Source: HGM04593 sp045634305
GTDB taxonomy: Bacteria > Bacteroidota > Bacteroidia > Bacteroidales > Bacteroidaceae
Length of the DNA: 64,000 nt
Direction of reading: 5' to 3'
NCBI GenBank assembly: GCA_045634305.1
Contig: JAZQZZ010000040.1
Span: 9,070-73,069 of the forward strand
Position numbers and translations under genes: made by a program
Shown: one piece after another, positions 50,759 through 59,207 of the stretch
Numbering within the stretch: position 1 is the stretch's first letter
How the letters are laid out: each line of letters begins with the position of its first letter
The notes under the pieces: generated by a model
What the model saw: the letters and a program-made list of their open reading frames with translations, nothing else
Databases searched by the model: none
What the model was told of the DNA's origin: nothing

Positions 50759-50802
50759 ATATGACAAAGATGGCGACCAAGCAGTCGCCATCTTTGTCAT
50801 AT
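50759..50802. terminator. Bidirectional palindromic terminator between hpf and ygiQ
   Basis: Perfect 19-bp arms (50759-50777 and 50784-50802) with a 6-nt loop (CAAGCA). The ygiQ stop codon (50797-50799) lies inside the second arm. Confidence 0.88.
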
Positions 50803-52653
50803 TCCTAATTTCTTAACCAAATCATTCCTTCCCATCCGTCGAAGCAGTTGTGCTATCTGCTTGCGCTCCTCAGGCTTGTACCAGAAGAAGAACCTTCGTT
50901 GCGCTTCCTTGTCTTTCATTGAACGTGCAACGTAGACATTCTCGCCCGTTTCGGGGTTGATGCCGGTGTAGTACATCTCTGTTGCCATTGTCATTGGCGT
51001 GGGGGTGAAATCCTGTACCTGTTCCAGGTGAAAGTTCAGTTGCTTTGTCTCTGCTGCAAGTTCGGCCATTGCTTCCACCGTGCTGCCGGGGTGGCTGCTA
51101 ATGAAGTAGGGGATAATCTGCTGCTTCAGGTTGTGGCGGCTGTTTATTCGGTCGAATATTCGCTTGAAGTCATGGAACTGCTTGAACGATGGCTTGCGCA
51201 TGAGTTTGAGCACTGCATCGTTCGTGTGTTCGGGAGCCACCTTCAGACGGCCGCTGACGTGGTTTATTATCAGTTCCTCGGTATATCTGTCTGTAACCTC
51301 ATCGCGTTGCTTGTCGCCTGTTCTGTGAAGCAGCATGTCATATCTTACACCGCTGCCAATAAAACTCTTCTTTATACAGGGCAGCGCATCCACTTTCCTG
51401 TAAAGTTCGAGCAGTGCACCGTGGTCAATGTTCATGTTTGGGCATATCTTTGGTTGTATGCACGAGGGACGTGAGCATTTGGCGCACAGCTCACTGTTCT
51501 TTCCCTTCATCATGTACATGTTTGCCGACGGACCTCCAAGGTCGCTAAGGTAACCTTTGAAATCCTCCATCTTTGCAATCTCCTTTATTTCGCGCAGGAT
51601 GCTTTCCTGGCTGCGGTTGACAATGAACTTGCCCTGATGTGCCGATATGGTGCAGAAGGCGCAGCCGCCAAAACATCCGCGGTGTATGTTTACCGAGTGC
51701 TTTATCATGTCGTATGCCGGTATGCGCTTGCCGTTGTATTTCGGGTGTGGCAGACGGGTGTATGGCAGGTCGAAACTGTGGTCGAGCTGTTCAGTTGTCA
51801 TTGTGGGGAATGGCGGGTTTATTACCACCACACCTTCGTCATACTCCTGCAATAGTCTCTTTGCACTCACTTTGTTCGACTCCTTCTCTATCGCAAGGAA
51901 GTTGGCAGCTTGCTTTGCCTTGTCGTTGAGACACACGGTGTGCGGGGCAAGCATCTTGTCTTGTGTCCCGTCAATGGTAATCTCGCTCTTGCGGGCAAGG
52001 TATCCGGTCTGGCGTATCTCTTTGGTTATCTCGCGTGCGACGTCGGCAGTGATGTGCCCGGAGCTGCTCTCCTGCAATCTTGCCTGCATAGCCTTGCACA
52101 GCGCGGTCATCGGCTGTTCGCCCATGCCGTAAACAAGCACGTCGGCTTTGCTGTCTACAAGAATGCTCTTCATCAAGCGGTCCTGCCAATAGTCGTAGTG
52201 TGTGAAACGGCGCATGGATGCCTCAATGCCGCCAATCACCACGGGACAGTCGGGATATAGCTTCTTGAGGATGTTTGAATAGACTGTTGTTGCATATTCG
52301 GGACGCATGCTGTGCTTGCCGTTTGGTGAGTAGGCGTCTTCGCTGCGGAATCGCTTGGCTGCGGTGTATTTGTTCACCATAGAATCCATACAACCTGCAG
52401 ATATGCCAAAGAAGAGGCGGGGACGCCCCATCTTCTTGAAGTCGCGCAGGTCGTCCTGCCAGTTGGGCTGTGGGACGATGGCTACTCTCAGGCCCTCGGC
52501 TTCCAACAGGCGGCAAATGACAGCGGCACCGAACGATGGGTGGTCGACATAGGCGTCGCCACTGAACATGACAACGTCCAGCTCGTCCCATCCGCGCAGT
52601 TCGGCTTCCTTGCGGGTGGTGGGCAGCCAATCTGTGATTTTTCTGTTACTCAT
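50797..52653 (-). CDS. YgiQ-family radical SAM protein
   Basis: A 618-residue radical SAM enzyme with an N-terminal B12-binding-like Rossmann region (VVMFSGDAYVDHPSFGAAVICRLLEAEGLR), the [4Fe-4S] motif RGCFGGCAFCTI (CxxxCxxC) around residue 330, and a C-terminal DUF3362 region with QVQDFTPTPMTMATEMYYTGINP. Length and order match YgiQ. The substrate is not established. It overlaps the small upstream gene by 8 bp and is last of a six-gene minus-strand run that begins at 58263. Confidence 0.94.
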   Translation of the reverse strand: MSNRKITDWLPTTRKEAELRGWDELDVVMFSGDAYVDHPSFGAAVICRLLEAEGLRVAIVPQPNWQDDLRDFKKMGRPRLFFGISAGCMDSMVNKYTAAKRFRSEDAYSPNGKHSMRPEYATTVYSNILKKLYPDCPVVIGGIEASMRRFTHYDYWQDRLMKSILVDSKADVLVYGMGEQPMTALCKAMQARLQESSSGHITADVAREITKEIRQTGYLARKSEITIDGTQDKMLAPHTVCLNDKAKQAANFLAIEKESNKVSAKRLLQEYDEGVVVINPPFPTMTTEQLDHSFDLPYTRLPHPKYNGKRIPAYDMIKHSVNIHRGCFGGCAFCTISAHQGKFIVNRSQESILREIKEIAKMEDFKGYLSDLGGPSANMYMMKGKNSELCAKCSRPSCIQPKICPNMNIDHGALLELYRKVDALPCIKKSFIGSGVRYDMLLHRTGDKQRDEVTDRYTEELIINHVSGRLKVAPEHTNDAVLKLMRKPSFKQFHDFKRIFDRINSRHNLKQQIIPYFISSHPGSTVEAMAELAAETKQLNFHLEQVQDFTPTPMTMATEMYYTGINPETGENVYVARSMKDKEAQRRFFFWYKPEERKQIAQLLRRMGRNDLVKKLGI

Positions 52654-52966
52654 CTGCTCCTTCGGCCTCCTCTGCTGTCGCTGTTGCCATCCACTCTGTG
52701 TAGCACTTGATAAGGTTCTTCAGTCCAAGAGCCTTCATGTCCTCGTGGTAAAGGATGGGGCAGATGTCCAGTAGCTCCTTCGATGCCATTGTCTGCGATG
52801 CAATGAGTGAACGCACTGTGAGACGCAACTTGTTGAGCGACTCCTCGTCAATGATACCTGTGCTGTTGGCAATTCTGTCAAACAGTGAATATTTCCTGAT
52901 TATCTGCAGTTGTTCTTCGGTAACCTCAATGGTTCTTGTTCCCGATGCGTTTGCATTTATTTTCAT
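52646..52966 (-). CDS. Conserved small protein of unknown function
   Basis: A 106-residue cytoplasmic-looking protein (MKINANASGTRTIEVTEEQ, then LQIIRKYSLFDRIANSTGIIDEE) with no recognised domain; helix content looks high and it ends in an acidic Ala/Glu tail. Start 52966 is chosen because residues 1-20 of the longer reading (from 53026) are basic and unlike the rest. It overlaps ygiQ by 8 bp and sits 69 bp after tsaE, so it is probably part of the porW-porX-tsaE-ygiQ transcript. Confidence 0.65.
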   Translation of the reverse strand: MKINANASGTRTIEVTEEQLQIIRKYSLFDRIANSTGIIDEESLNKLRLTVRSLIASQTMASKELLDICPILYHEDMKALGLKNLIKCYTEWMATATAEEAEGADE

Positions 52967-53035
52967 ATTGTAGTGTTTTAGTTTGTTCAAATGTTCTTGT
53001 ATACTTCGCTTTGCCCGGTATGACAAAAGCGATGT

Positions 53036-53467
53036 TCACCCGTTCACGGTTACCTTTATTGTGCGTGCACCGTCCTCACCTTCAGTAATGTCTACCCTGA
53101 TGTGCTCCTCGGGTAACAGCTCTTCAATAAGCTCCGGCCACTCGATAAAGCAGTAGGCATTGCTGTAGAAGTACTCTTCGTAGCCCATGTTGTAGACCTC
53201 GGCGATGGACTTTATGCGGTAGAAATCGAAGTGAAATATTGTGTTCGCATCCCTGTCCTCGTACTCGTTCACAATGGCGAATGTGGGCGAGTTGATGGTG
53301 TCCTCGACACCAAGTTCCTCGCACAGGCTCTTGATGAAAGTTGTCTTGCCGGTGCCCATCTTGCCATAGAAGGCAAAAATATTTCCCTTCTGCAAAAAGC
53401 CGGTGAACCATTTCGCAGCCTGGGAATACTCCTCAAGGCTATGTATTGTAAATGTCTGTTCGCTCAT
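53036..53467 (-). CDS. tsaE: tRNA threonylcarbamoyladenosine biosynthesis ATPase TsaE
   Basis: TsaE is the ATPase that resets the TsaB-TsaD complex for t6A37 synthesis. The 143 residues contain the Walker A GKMGTGKTTF and the family-typical NSPTFAIVNEYEDRDANTIFHFDFYRI stretch, then FIEWPELI (Walker-B-like). It shares one base with the porX stop (TAATG), so translation is coupled to porX. Confidence 0.95.
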   Translation of the reverse strand: MSEQTFTIHSLEEYSQAAKWFTGFLQKGNIFAFYGKMGTGKTTFIKSLCEELGVEDTINSPTFAIVNEYEDRDANTIFHFDFYRIKSIAEVYNMGYEEYFYSNAYCFIEWPELIEELLPEEHIRVDITEGEDGARTIKVTVNG

Positions 53468-55032
53468 TATTGTCGGTTGTTTTTAGGTTTCATTGTTATG
53501 AATGGAATAAGCATCTCTTCCATTGATATGCCGCCATGCTGGAACGTATCCTTGTAGTATGATACGTAGTAGTTGTAGTTATTGGGATAAGCAAAGAACC
53601 TGTTGCCTGTGGCAAAGATGTAGCTTGTGCTTATGTTCGGTTGTGGAAGGAATGCCTTGGCCGGGTTCTTGATCTCAAAGATATCCTTACCGCTGTAGTT
53701 GAGCGCCTTGCCCAGTTTGTAGCGCAGGTTGGTGTTGGTGTTCTTGTCTCCGATGACCTTGGTGGGTGTGTCCACCTGTATGCTGCCATGGTCGGTTGTT
53801 ATTACGACTGTGTAGTTGCTGTCAGCAAGGTAGTCGAACAGCTTCTTAATTGCCGAGTGGCGTATCCATGATTGTGTTATAGAACGGTATGCCGCCTCGT
53901 TGGCTGCCAGTTCGCGTACCATCATTGACTCTGTGCGGGCATGCGAAAGCATGTCGATGAAGTTTACCACAAGCACGTTAATGTTGTTCTTTGCCAGGCT
54001 GTGGATGTTGTCGATATACTTCTCGGCTGCTGCCGATGTGAGTACCTTGCCATATGAATAGCTGTCCTTGCGGCGGTAGCGTGCTATCTGTGTCGCGATG
54101 AGTGCCTCTTCGTTCAGGTTCTTGCCCTCTTCTTCCTCCTCGTCAACCCACAGCTGTGGGAACATATCTTTTATCTGACTTGGCATGAGTCCCGAGAAGA
54201 TGGCGTTACGGGCATACTGCGTTGCCGTGGGCAGGATGCTGGTGTATAGCTCCTCCTCAATGACAAAGTTGCCGCCAATCTCTTTGGCAAGCATGCGCCA
54301 TTGGTCATATCGGAAATTGTCTATAATAATCATGAATACCTTCTCGCCCTTGTCTACAAGCGGGAATATGCGTTCACGGAACAGGTCGTGGCTCATGAGC
54401 GGGCGTTCATCGCGGCCGGAAACCATCCACTCCATGTAGTTGTTTTTTACAAAACGTGCATATATACTGTTTGCCTCTTCCTTCTGCGACTTGAGCATGT
54501 CGTGCATCTGTGTGTCGGCCTCTTCGAGCTGCAGTTCCCAATAGACAATCTTGCGGTATATGTCCATCCACTCTTCTGTGGTGCGTGCATCACCTATCTG
54601 CATAGATAGCTTACCGAAGTTCTGCTGGTAAGCAGTGTTGGCCTTTTCTGCTACAATCTCTTTGTGGTGGATATTCTTCTTGAGTGTAAGGAGAATCTGG
54701 TTGGGGTTCACCGGTTTTATCAGGTAGTCTGCAATCTTAGAACCTATTGCCTGTTCCATGATATCCTCTTCCTCGCTTTTTGTTACCATGACAACCGGTG
54801 TCTGCGGGTGCATCTCCTTGATTCTGCTCAAGGTCTCCAGTCCTGTAAGTCCTGGCATGTTCTCGTCGAGCAGCACAAGGTCAAAAGCCTCTTTGGTGCA
54901 GGCGTCAATGGCATCGGGGCCGTTGGTCACTGTTGTAACCTCGTACCCTTTGCCTTGTAGGAATATTATGTGGGCCTTGAGCAATTCTATCTCATCGTCG
55001 GCCCATAGTAAACGGTATGCCATCTTAGTCAT
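53467..55032 (-). CDS. porX: PorX two-component response regulator with PglZ domain (type IX secretion regulator)
   Basis: PorX controls type IX secretion, with PorY as sensor in characterised species. The 521 residues have an N-terminal receiver domain with acidic pocket (WADDEIELL), the phospho-acceptor Asp in LVLLDENMPG, and conserved Thr and Lys (VVMVTKSEEE, YLIKPVN). A linker leads to a C-terminal PglZ phosphoesterase domain (about 205-515) with metal-site motifs such as MIIIDNFRYDQWRML and VITTDHGS. A second ATG at 55023 could also be the start. It is 4 bp after the porW-like gene. Confidence 0.94.
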   Translation of the reverse strand: MTKMAYRLLWADDEIELLKAHIIFLQGKGYEVTTVTNGPDAIDACTKEAFDLVLLDENMPGLTGLETLSRIKEMHPQTPVVMVTKSEEEDIMEQAIGSKIADYLIKPVNPNQILLTLKKNIHHKEIVAEKANTAYQQNFGKLSMQIGDARTTEEWMDIYRKIVYWELQLEEADTQMHDMLKSQKEEANSIYARFVKNNYMEWMVSGRDERPLMSHDLFRERIFPLVDKGEKVFMIIIDNFRYDQWRMLAKEIGGNFVIEEELYTSILPTATQYARNAIFSGLMPSQIKDMFPQLWVDEEEEEGKNLNEEALIATQIARYRRKDSYSYGKVLTSAAAEKYIDNIHSLAKNNINVLVVNFIDMLSHARTESMMVRELAANEAAYRSITQSWIRHSAIKKLFDYLADSNYTVVITTDHGSIQVDTPTKVIGDKNTNTNLRYKLGKALNYSGKDIFEIKNPAKAFLPQPNISTSYIFATGNRFFAYPNNYNYYVSYYKDTFQHGGISMEEMLIPFITMKPKNNRQ

Positions 55033-55036
55033 TTGT

Positions 55037-57871
55037 TTATTCTTCGTTCTCTACATTCTCTTCATAGTCGGGTTCGTCGAGTGTGTAGCCGTCAATTTCG
55101 ACTTCCGGTATGGCTAGGAAGTTCTGTTCGTAGAACTCGGTGTAGTCGTCAAATGTATAATACTGTAATAACAAATCGAGATTGCTCTTTGATATTACAA
55201 AAGTGTTTATTCCTTCGAGAAGCTTGGCTGTCTCGGCATTGCCGAACAGGCGCTTGCGGTACAGGAATGCCTCGTCAAAATTCAGGAACTCCTTAACCTC
55301 AAGCAGTGTAATCTCGGCCAGTTCCTCAAATGTCATTTCAAAGCTCCTCACCATGTAGCGCGAGAAGTTGTAGCGTGCCATCTCAAAGAGCAGGCGTTTC
55401 TGGTCGAGCGAACCGTTGGCAAAGGCGAGCACAAAGTAATAGGGCTCGTTACGTGTAGTGCTGAACTGCGGTATGCTGTCCTCGCCGTGGCGTATGGTGC
55501 CGTCGGCCTTACGGTCCCATATTGATGTCGATATGCCGCTGTGCAGCAATTTGCCTTCCTTGATGCCTGTGCTTATACCGGCTGCCATTACGCTTATGCT
55601 GTCGGCAGAGTAAGAGCTTGTCAGTTGCTCGAGTGCCTCGAGAGCCTCTTCCTGGCGGCCGCTGTATAGTTTTGCCATTGCATCGATGAACATGAAGCGT
55701 GCGCGATGACTGCCTTGTGGGTATTTTGTGGCACTGTAAATGTTCTCGTTTATCACGTCGTCATACTCCTCGTTTGTGTAGTGGGTGTATGCCTTTACAT
55801 ATATCGAATCTTCCTTATGTCTGCGTGTCGCTACGCTCTCAAAAAAGTCCGGGTCCTGTATGCGTCTGGTCATTGTGCTGTCGGGGTAGCCGGCAATGAG
55901 CAGGTTTTTATAGTATGTTGCCTTGTCGGGCTCGTCCCAACGCGAGCAGGCAAGGAACAGTTGATAATATGTCTCGGCAAGCCTCTCGAATTCGGGGTAG
56001 TCATTTACTATGCGCTCAAGGTATGAGAGTGTCAGTCGCTTGTCGCTGACATCGTCCTTGAAACGTACACCCGCTTCAAAGAGGGCTTCGCTCAAGGCCT
56101 TGTGTGCCGCAGCTTTCTCTTCCTCGGTGTCGGGAATCTGCTGTATGTAGTATTCGCGTGTCGTGGGGTCGGTTGACAGCGCGGCATCGGCCATCTCTGT
56201 ATCAATGCTGCCGGCAGCGTCAATGCTGTCCATTGCGGCAGAGGTACTGTCCATGGCCAGGCTGTCGGTGACGGTGCTGTCCATGGCGAGTTCATTGCTC
56301 ATGAGTGATGATATGGTGTTGCTGAAACGCCAATAGTCCTTCAGTTCCCTGTTGCCCCACTTCTCCTTGAAGGTGTGCACTCCCTGTGCAACAAGTTGTG
56401 GATTGTAGAAGTACCACATCTGTCTGTCGCTCTGGTTGTCTATTGTCATGGCGGCATTGTTCCCGGCCTGGTCAAGCTCGTTGCCTCCCCCGTTCTCGCG
56501 TGCAAGTTTTTTTTCCTCTTTCTTTTTCAGTTCTTCCAAGCGTTTGGCCTCTTCAATGAGAGCATCGAGTATGGGGTTGAGCTCTTCGGTTGTGAGGGTT
56601 GCCCAATGGAGCAGTTCGCTTTCCTTCTCAACTATGTCGGTGTACTGCACAAGGTCGGCAAGCGATTCGCTACGGAACTTTATCTCTTCAAATCCCGGCG
56701 TCTCTTCGCCAAGCATTGACATTGCCTTGCTGTAGTTTTCATGGGCTTTTGAGAACTTCTCCTTCTCCCAATAGAGCCTTGCAAGCTGCAGGTGCAGCAT
56801 GCCTGTGCCATATCCGCCTGTTGCTCCTGTTGCGATACCCGTCTCGTAGGCCTTGAGAGCTTCGGTGGTGTCCTTGTTGCTCAGGTGCAGGTTGCCTATG
56901 GCGTAATAAATCTGTGCCTGATAATCGGTATTCTTGTCCGACCTTGCCATGCGCTTGAGCTTGCGCAGCGTCTTCTTGTGATTGCCGTCGGTTGCCATTT
57001 CGGTCTGGCGTATGCGGGCATTGAACTCAAATTCATATGGCGGGCTCAATGAGATGGTCTTGCCAAAATTCTTGTAAGCCTCTTCTTTGTTGCCTGCGTT
57101 GGCATATAGCTGTCCCAACAGGTAATATTCACGGGCTTTGTCAAGCGGTGTCTGCCCCTTGCGCTTGAGTCCGGTCCTGATGTGCGGGATTGCCTCCTCA
57201 TCGCGATGTTGCTTGAGCAAAAGGTTTGCCTTTGCCACTGCATAATCTTTTTGCAATGATTCTGGGACGGTGTCGCGCTGTACGCGCTGCAGCAGGTCTT
57301 CGGCCTCGTAGAGCCACTCAAGTTCGGCATAACATTTGGCAAGCCCAATTCGTGCCTGTGCCACAATTTCGGGGTCGTTCTCGTAGAGGCGGGAAATGTA
57401 GATATATGTGCTGGCAGCCTCGGTGAATTCGCCTTTCTGGAACTGTGAGTTCGCCATCAGGAACCATGCTTTCCACAAGAAGGGGTTGAACTCTTTCTGT
57501 GAGTAGAACAGCTGTTTCTTCTTCGAGAGTTTCTTGCCGCTCGGTTTCTTGGGTCTTCTTTTAATGGAGTGGTTCTTTATGGCTTTCTGCGATTTCTCTA
57601 TCGCCCTGTCATAGTTGCCGGCGCCGCTCTTCTGCGTGTTCTTGTCGCTTATAATGAGCAACGGTAGCTGCTCAAGGTAGTTGTCCTTGTGCCCGGTCTT
57701 CTGTGCTTTCAGTGCCTGGTTGTATGCAACGTTGCCATTGTAGTACGTGTTGTATTTGGCTGTGAAGGCATGATACATACGCGTTGCAGCGGTGTTCTTC
57801 CTTCTGCTTGCACAACCGCAAAGGCATGCGATTACAAGAATGGCTGTTATGTATTGTGTCAGTCTGCGCAC
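55037..57871 (-). CDS. porW: PorW/SprE-like TPR lipoprotein (type IX secretion)
   Basis: A 944-residue outer-membrane lipoprotein with a lipobox (CLCGC, lipid Cys about residue 21), a basic early segment (RPKKPSGKKLSKKKQLF), and many TPR-type repeats (for example YYLLGQLYANAGNKEEAYKNF and AIYAIGNLHLSNKDTTEALKAY). This matches PorW/SprE, which joins the PorK/PorN ring to the outer-membrane Sov complex. Translation starts at GTG (57871): no in-frame ATG precedes the signal peptide. It lies 4 bp before porX and 11 bp after the small Cys/His protein gene. Confidence 0.9.
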   Translation of the reverse strand: MRRLTQYITAILVIACLCGCASRRKNTAATRMYHAFTAKYNTYYNGNVAYNQALKAQKTGHKDNYLEQLPLLIISDKNTQKSGAGNYDRAIEKSQKAIKNHSIKRRPKKPSGKKLSKKKQLFYSQKEFNPFLWKAWFLMANSQFQKGEFTEAASTYIYISRLYENDPEIVAQARIGLAKCYAELEWLYEAEDLLQRVQRDTVPESLQKDYAVAKANLLLKQHRDEEAIPHIRTGLKRKGQTPLDKAREYYLLGQLYANAGNKEEAYKNFGKTISLSPPYEFEFNARIRQTEMATDGNHKKTLRKLKRMARSDKNTDYQAQIYYAIGNLHLSNKDTTEALKAYETGIATGATGGYGTGMLHLQLARLYWEKEKFSKAHENYSKAMSMLGEETPGFEEIKFRSESLADLVQYTDIVEKESELLHWATLTTEELNPILDALIEEAKRLEELKKKEEKKLARENGGGNELDQAGNNAAMTIDNQSDRQMWYFYNPQLVAQGVHTFKEKWGNRELKDYWRFSNTISSLMSNELAMDSTVTDSLAMDSTSAAMDSIDAAGSIDTEMADAALSTDPTTREYYIQQIPDTEEEKAAAHKALSEALFEAGVRFKDDVSDKRLTLSYLERIVNDYPEFERLAETYYQLFLACSRWDEPDKATYYKNLLIAGYPDSTMTRRIQDPDFFESVATRRHKEDSIYVKAYTHYTNEEYDDVINENIYSATKYPQGSHRARFMFIDAMAKLYSGRQEEALEALEQLTSSYSADSISVMAAGISTGIKEGKLLHSGISTSIWDRKADGTIRHGEDSIPQFSTTRNEPYYFVLAFANGSLDQKRLLFEMARYNFSRYMVRSFEMTFEELAEITLLEVKEFLNFDEAFLYRKRLFGNAETAKLLEGINTFVISKSNLDLLLQYYTFDDYTEFYEQNFLAIPEVEIDGYTLDEPDYEENVENEE

Positions 57872-57882
57872 GTTACCCGGTG

Positions 57883-58263
57883 TTATTGTAACATCATTAG
57901 AATCTCTTCTCTGATCTGGTGGGGCATTTCAATGCCGCGTGTCTCAATGCAGTGTGCCCAGTTTTCCACCTCGTCCTCGCGCATGGTGTATAGTACTTGA
58001 CGGAACTCTTCAATGTCATCATCGGTGTACTCTTCGGGTTTTACTCCTCTGAAACGGTCCAGTTCTTCGTCCTCGAAATAGAGGTTGCTGTTGTCGTAAC
58101 CCTTTTCGCAGTTGGTGTGCTTGCCGCAACACACGCCGTTTTCGCCATCGTGGTGGTCGTGGCTATCCTCGGTTGCGGGTGTGTTGCCGTAGATTCTGCG
58201 CAGTATGAACATGCCGCCGGCGAGCAGAACAAATATTATTGCAATTATAATGCTACTTGACAT
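57883..58263 (-). CDS. Small membrane protein with Cys/His-rich segment
   Basis: A 126-residue protein with an N-terminal membrane helix (IIIAIIFVLLAGGMFILRRIY), a His/Cys-rich hydrophilic segment (DSHDHHDGENGVCCGKHTNC, about 33-52), and a conserved-looking C-terminal domain (YFEDEELDRFRGVKPEEYTDDDIEEF, then ENWAHCIETRGIEMP). The His/Cys cluster looks able to bind a metal; no function is known. It is first in the porW-porX run and lies 11 bp before porW, so a role in that pathway is an inference from position only. Confidence 0.78.
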   Translation of the reverse strand: MSSSIIIAIIFVLLAGGMFILRRIYGNTPATEDSHDHHDGENGVCCGKHTNCEKGYDNSNLYFEDEELDRFRGVKPEEYTDDDIEEFRQVLYTMREDEVENWAHCIETRGIEMPHQIREEILMMLQ

Positions 58264-58314
58264 ATTATTTATGTAGTTTAAAACTATGTTCCGGTATAAA
58301 AAGTGCTATTGTTA

Positions 58315-58322
58315 CAAAGTTA
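58315..58322 (-). promoter_or_regulatory. -7 promoter element for the porW-porX-ygiQ run
   Basis: On the minus strand it reads TAACTTTG, 52 bp before the small Cys/His gene. No well-placed -33 TTTG was found. Confidence 0.5.
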
Positions 58323-58499
58323 TGGAAATAAATTGATGTTTTAATATTATTACATAATATTTTTATATTAAATAACAATTCCAATATACTCCTGCCACGC
58401 CTCCGTTTTCTTTTTTATTCTTGACAAAATGTAAAATGGCATTTTGGGTGTGTTGTTTGAAAAAATGTCATTTTTAAATAAAAAAAAGTGTCATTTATG

Positions 58500-58529
58500 T
58501 TTGTGAAAAGAATAATAGTTGTATCTTCG
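58500..58529 (+). promoter_or_regulatory. Promoter for the FKBP pair (TTTG-N18-TATCTTCG)
   Basis: A -33 TTTG (58500-58503) and -7 TATCTTCG (58522-58529) with 18 bp between them. It lies 84 bp before the first FKBP gene. Confidence 0.62.
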
Positions 58530-58612
58530 CCCAGCTCATAAGTGCAAAGTGTGTAAAAATGCTTTGTAACAAAATGACAGGAATTCATATAATATATAAT
58601 AAAATTAGTAAA

Positions 58613-59197
58613 ATGGACAAATTTAGCTACGGCCTTGGAATGGGTATAGGCCAGAATCTGCTCTCAATGGGTGTGAAGGATATGAATGTTGATGATTTTG
58701 TAAAGGCTCTCAAGGATGTGCTCACCGGTGCAAAGACCGATATGTCACACTCTGAGGCACAACAGGTGGTGAATGATCATTTCCGTAAATTGGCCGAGGA
58801 AGCTTATGCGCAGAACAAGGCAAGCGGCGAGGCTTTCCTTGCTGCAAATGCAAAGAAGGAAGGCGTTACTGTGTTGCCAAGCGGTTTGCAGTATGAGGTT
58901 ATTGCTGCCGGTAACGGAAAGAAACCATCGGCTACCGACCGTGTACAGTGCCACTACGAGGGTACGCTCATCGACGGTACAATCTTCGACAGTTCTATCA
59001 AGCGTGGCGAGCCCGCTGTGTTTGGTGTGAACCAGGTTATCAGAGGCTGGGTCGAGGCACTCCAGTTGATGCAGGAAGGTGCAAAATGGCGTCTTTATAT
59101 ACCTTATGACATGGCTTACGGTGAGCATGGCGCGGGTGAGATGATTCCTCCTTACAGCGCTCTTGTCTTTGACGTTGAATTGATCAAGGTACTTTGA
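58613..59197 (+). CDS. FKBP-type peptidyl-prolyl isomerase
   Basis: The 194-residue protein has a Mip/FklB-like N-terminal helical dimerisation domain (about 1-80) and an FKBP domain (about 95-194) with VQCHYEGTLIDGTIFDSSIKRGEP and WRLYIPYDMAYGEHGAGEMIPPYSALVFDVELIKV. The catalytic-site Phe/Asp (FDSS) and late Tyr are kept. No signal peptide is seen, so it is likely cytosolic. Start 58613 (MDKFSYGLGMGIGQNL) fits the family. The second FKBP gene follows after 10 bp. Confidence 0.93.
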   Translation: MDKFSYGLGMGIGQNLLSMGVKDMNVDDFVKALKDVLTGAKTDMSHSEAQQVVNDHFRKLAEEAYAQNKASGEAFLAANAKKEGVTVLPSGLQYEVIAAGNGKKPSATDRVQCHYEGTLIDGTIFDSSIKRGEPAVFGVNQVIRGWVEALQLMQEGAKWRLYIPYDMAYGEHGAGEMIPPYSALVFDVELIKVL

Positions 59198-59207
59198 TAT
59201 ATAAACG

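Larger units (their letters stand above)
58264..58612. other. Divergent intergenic region between the porW operon and the FKBP pair
   Basis: This 349-bp gap holds a minus-strand -7 box (58315-58322), a plus-strand promoter (58500-58529), and two CATTTT-type inverted repeats (58433-58445 and 58461-58475). No tRNA, RNA gene or plausible coding frame was seen; the open frame from 58559 lies upstream of the FKBP family start. Confidence 0.65.
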
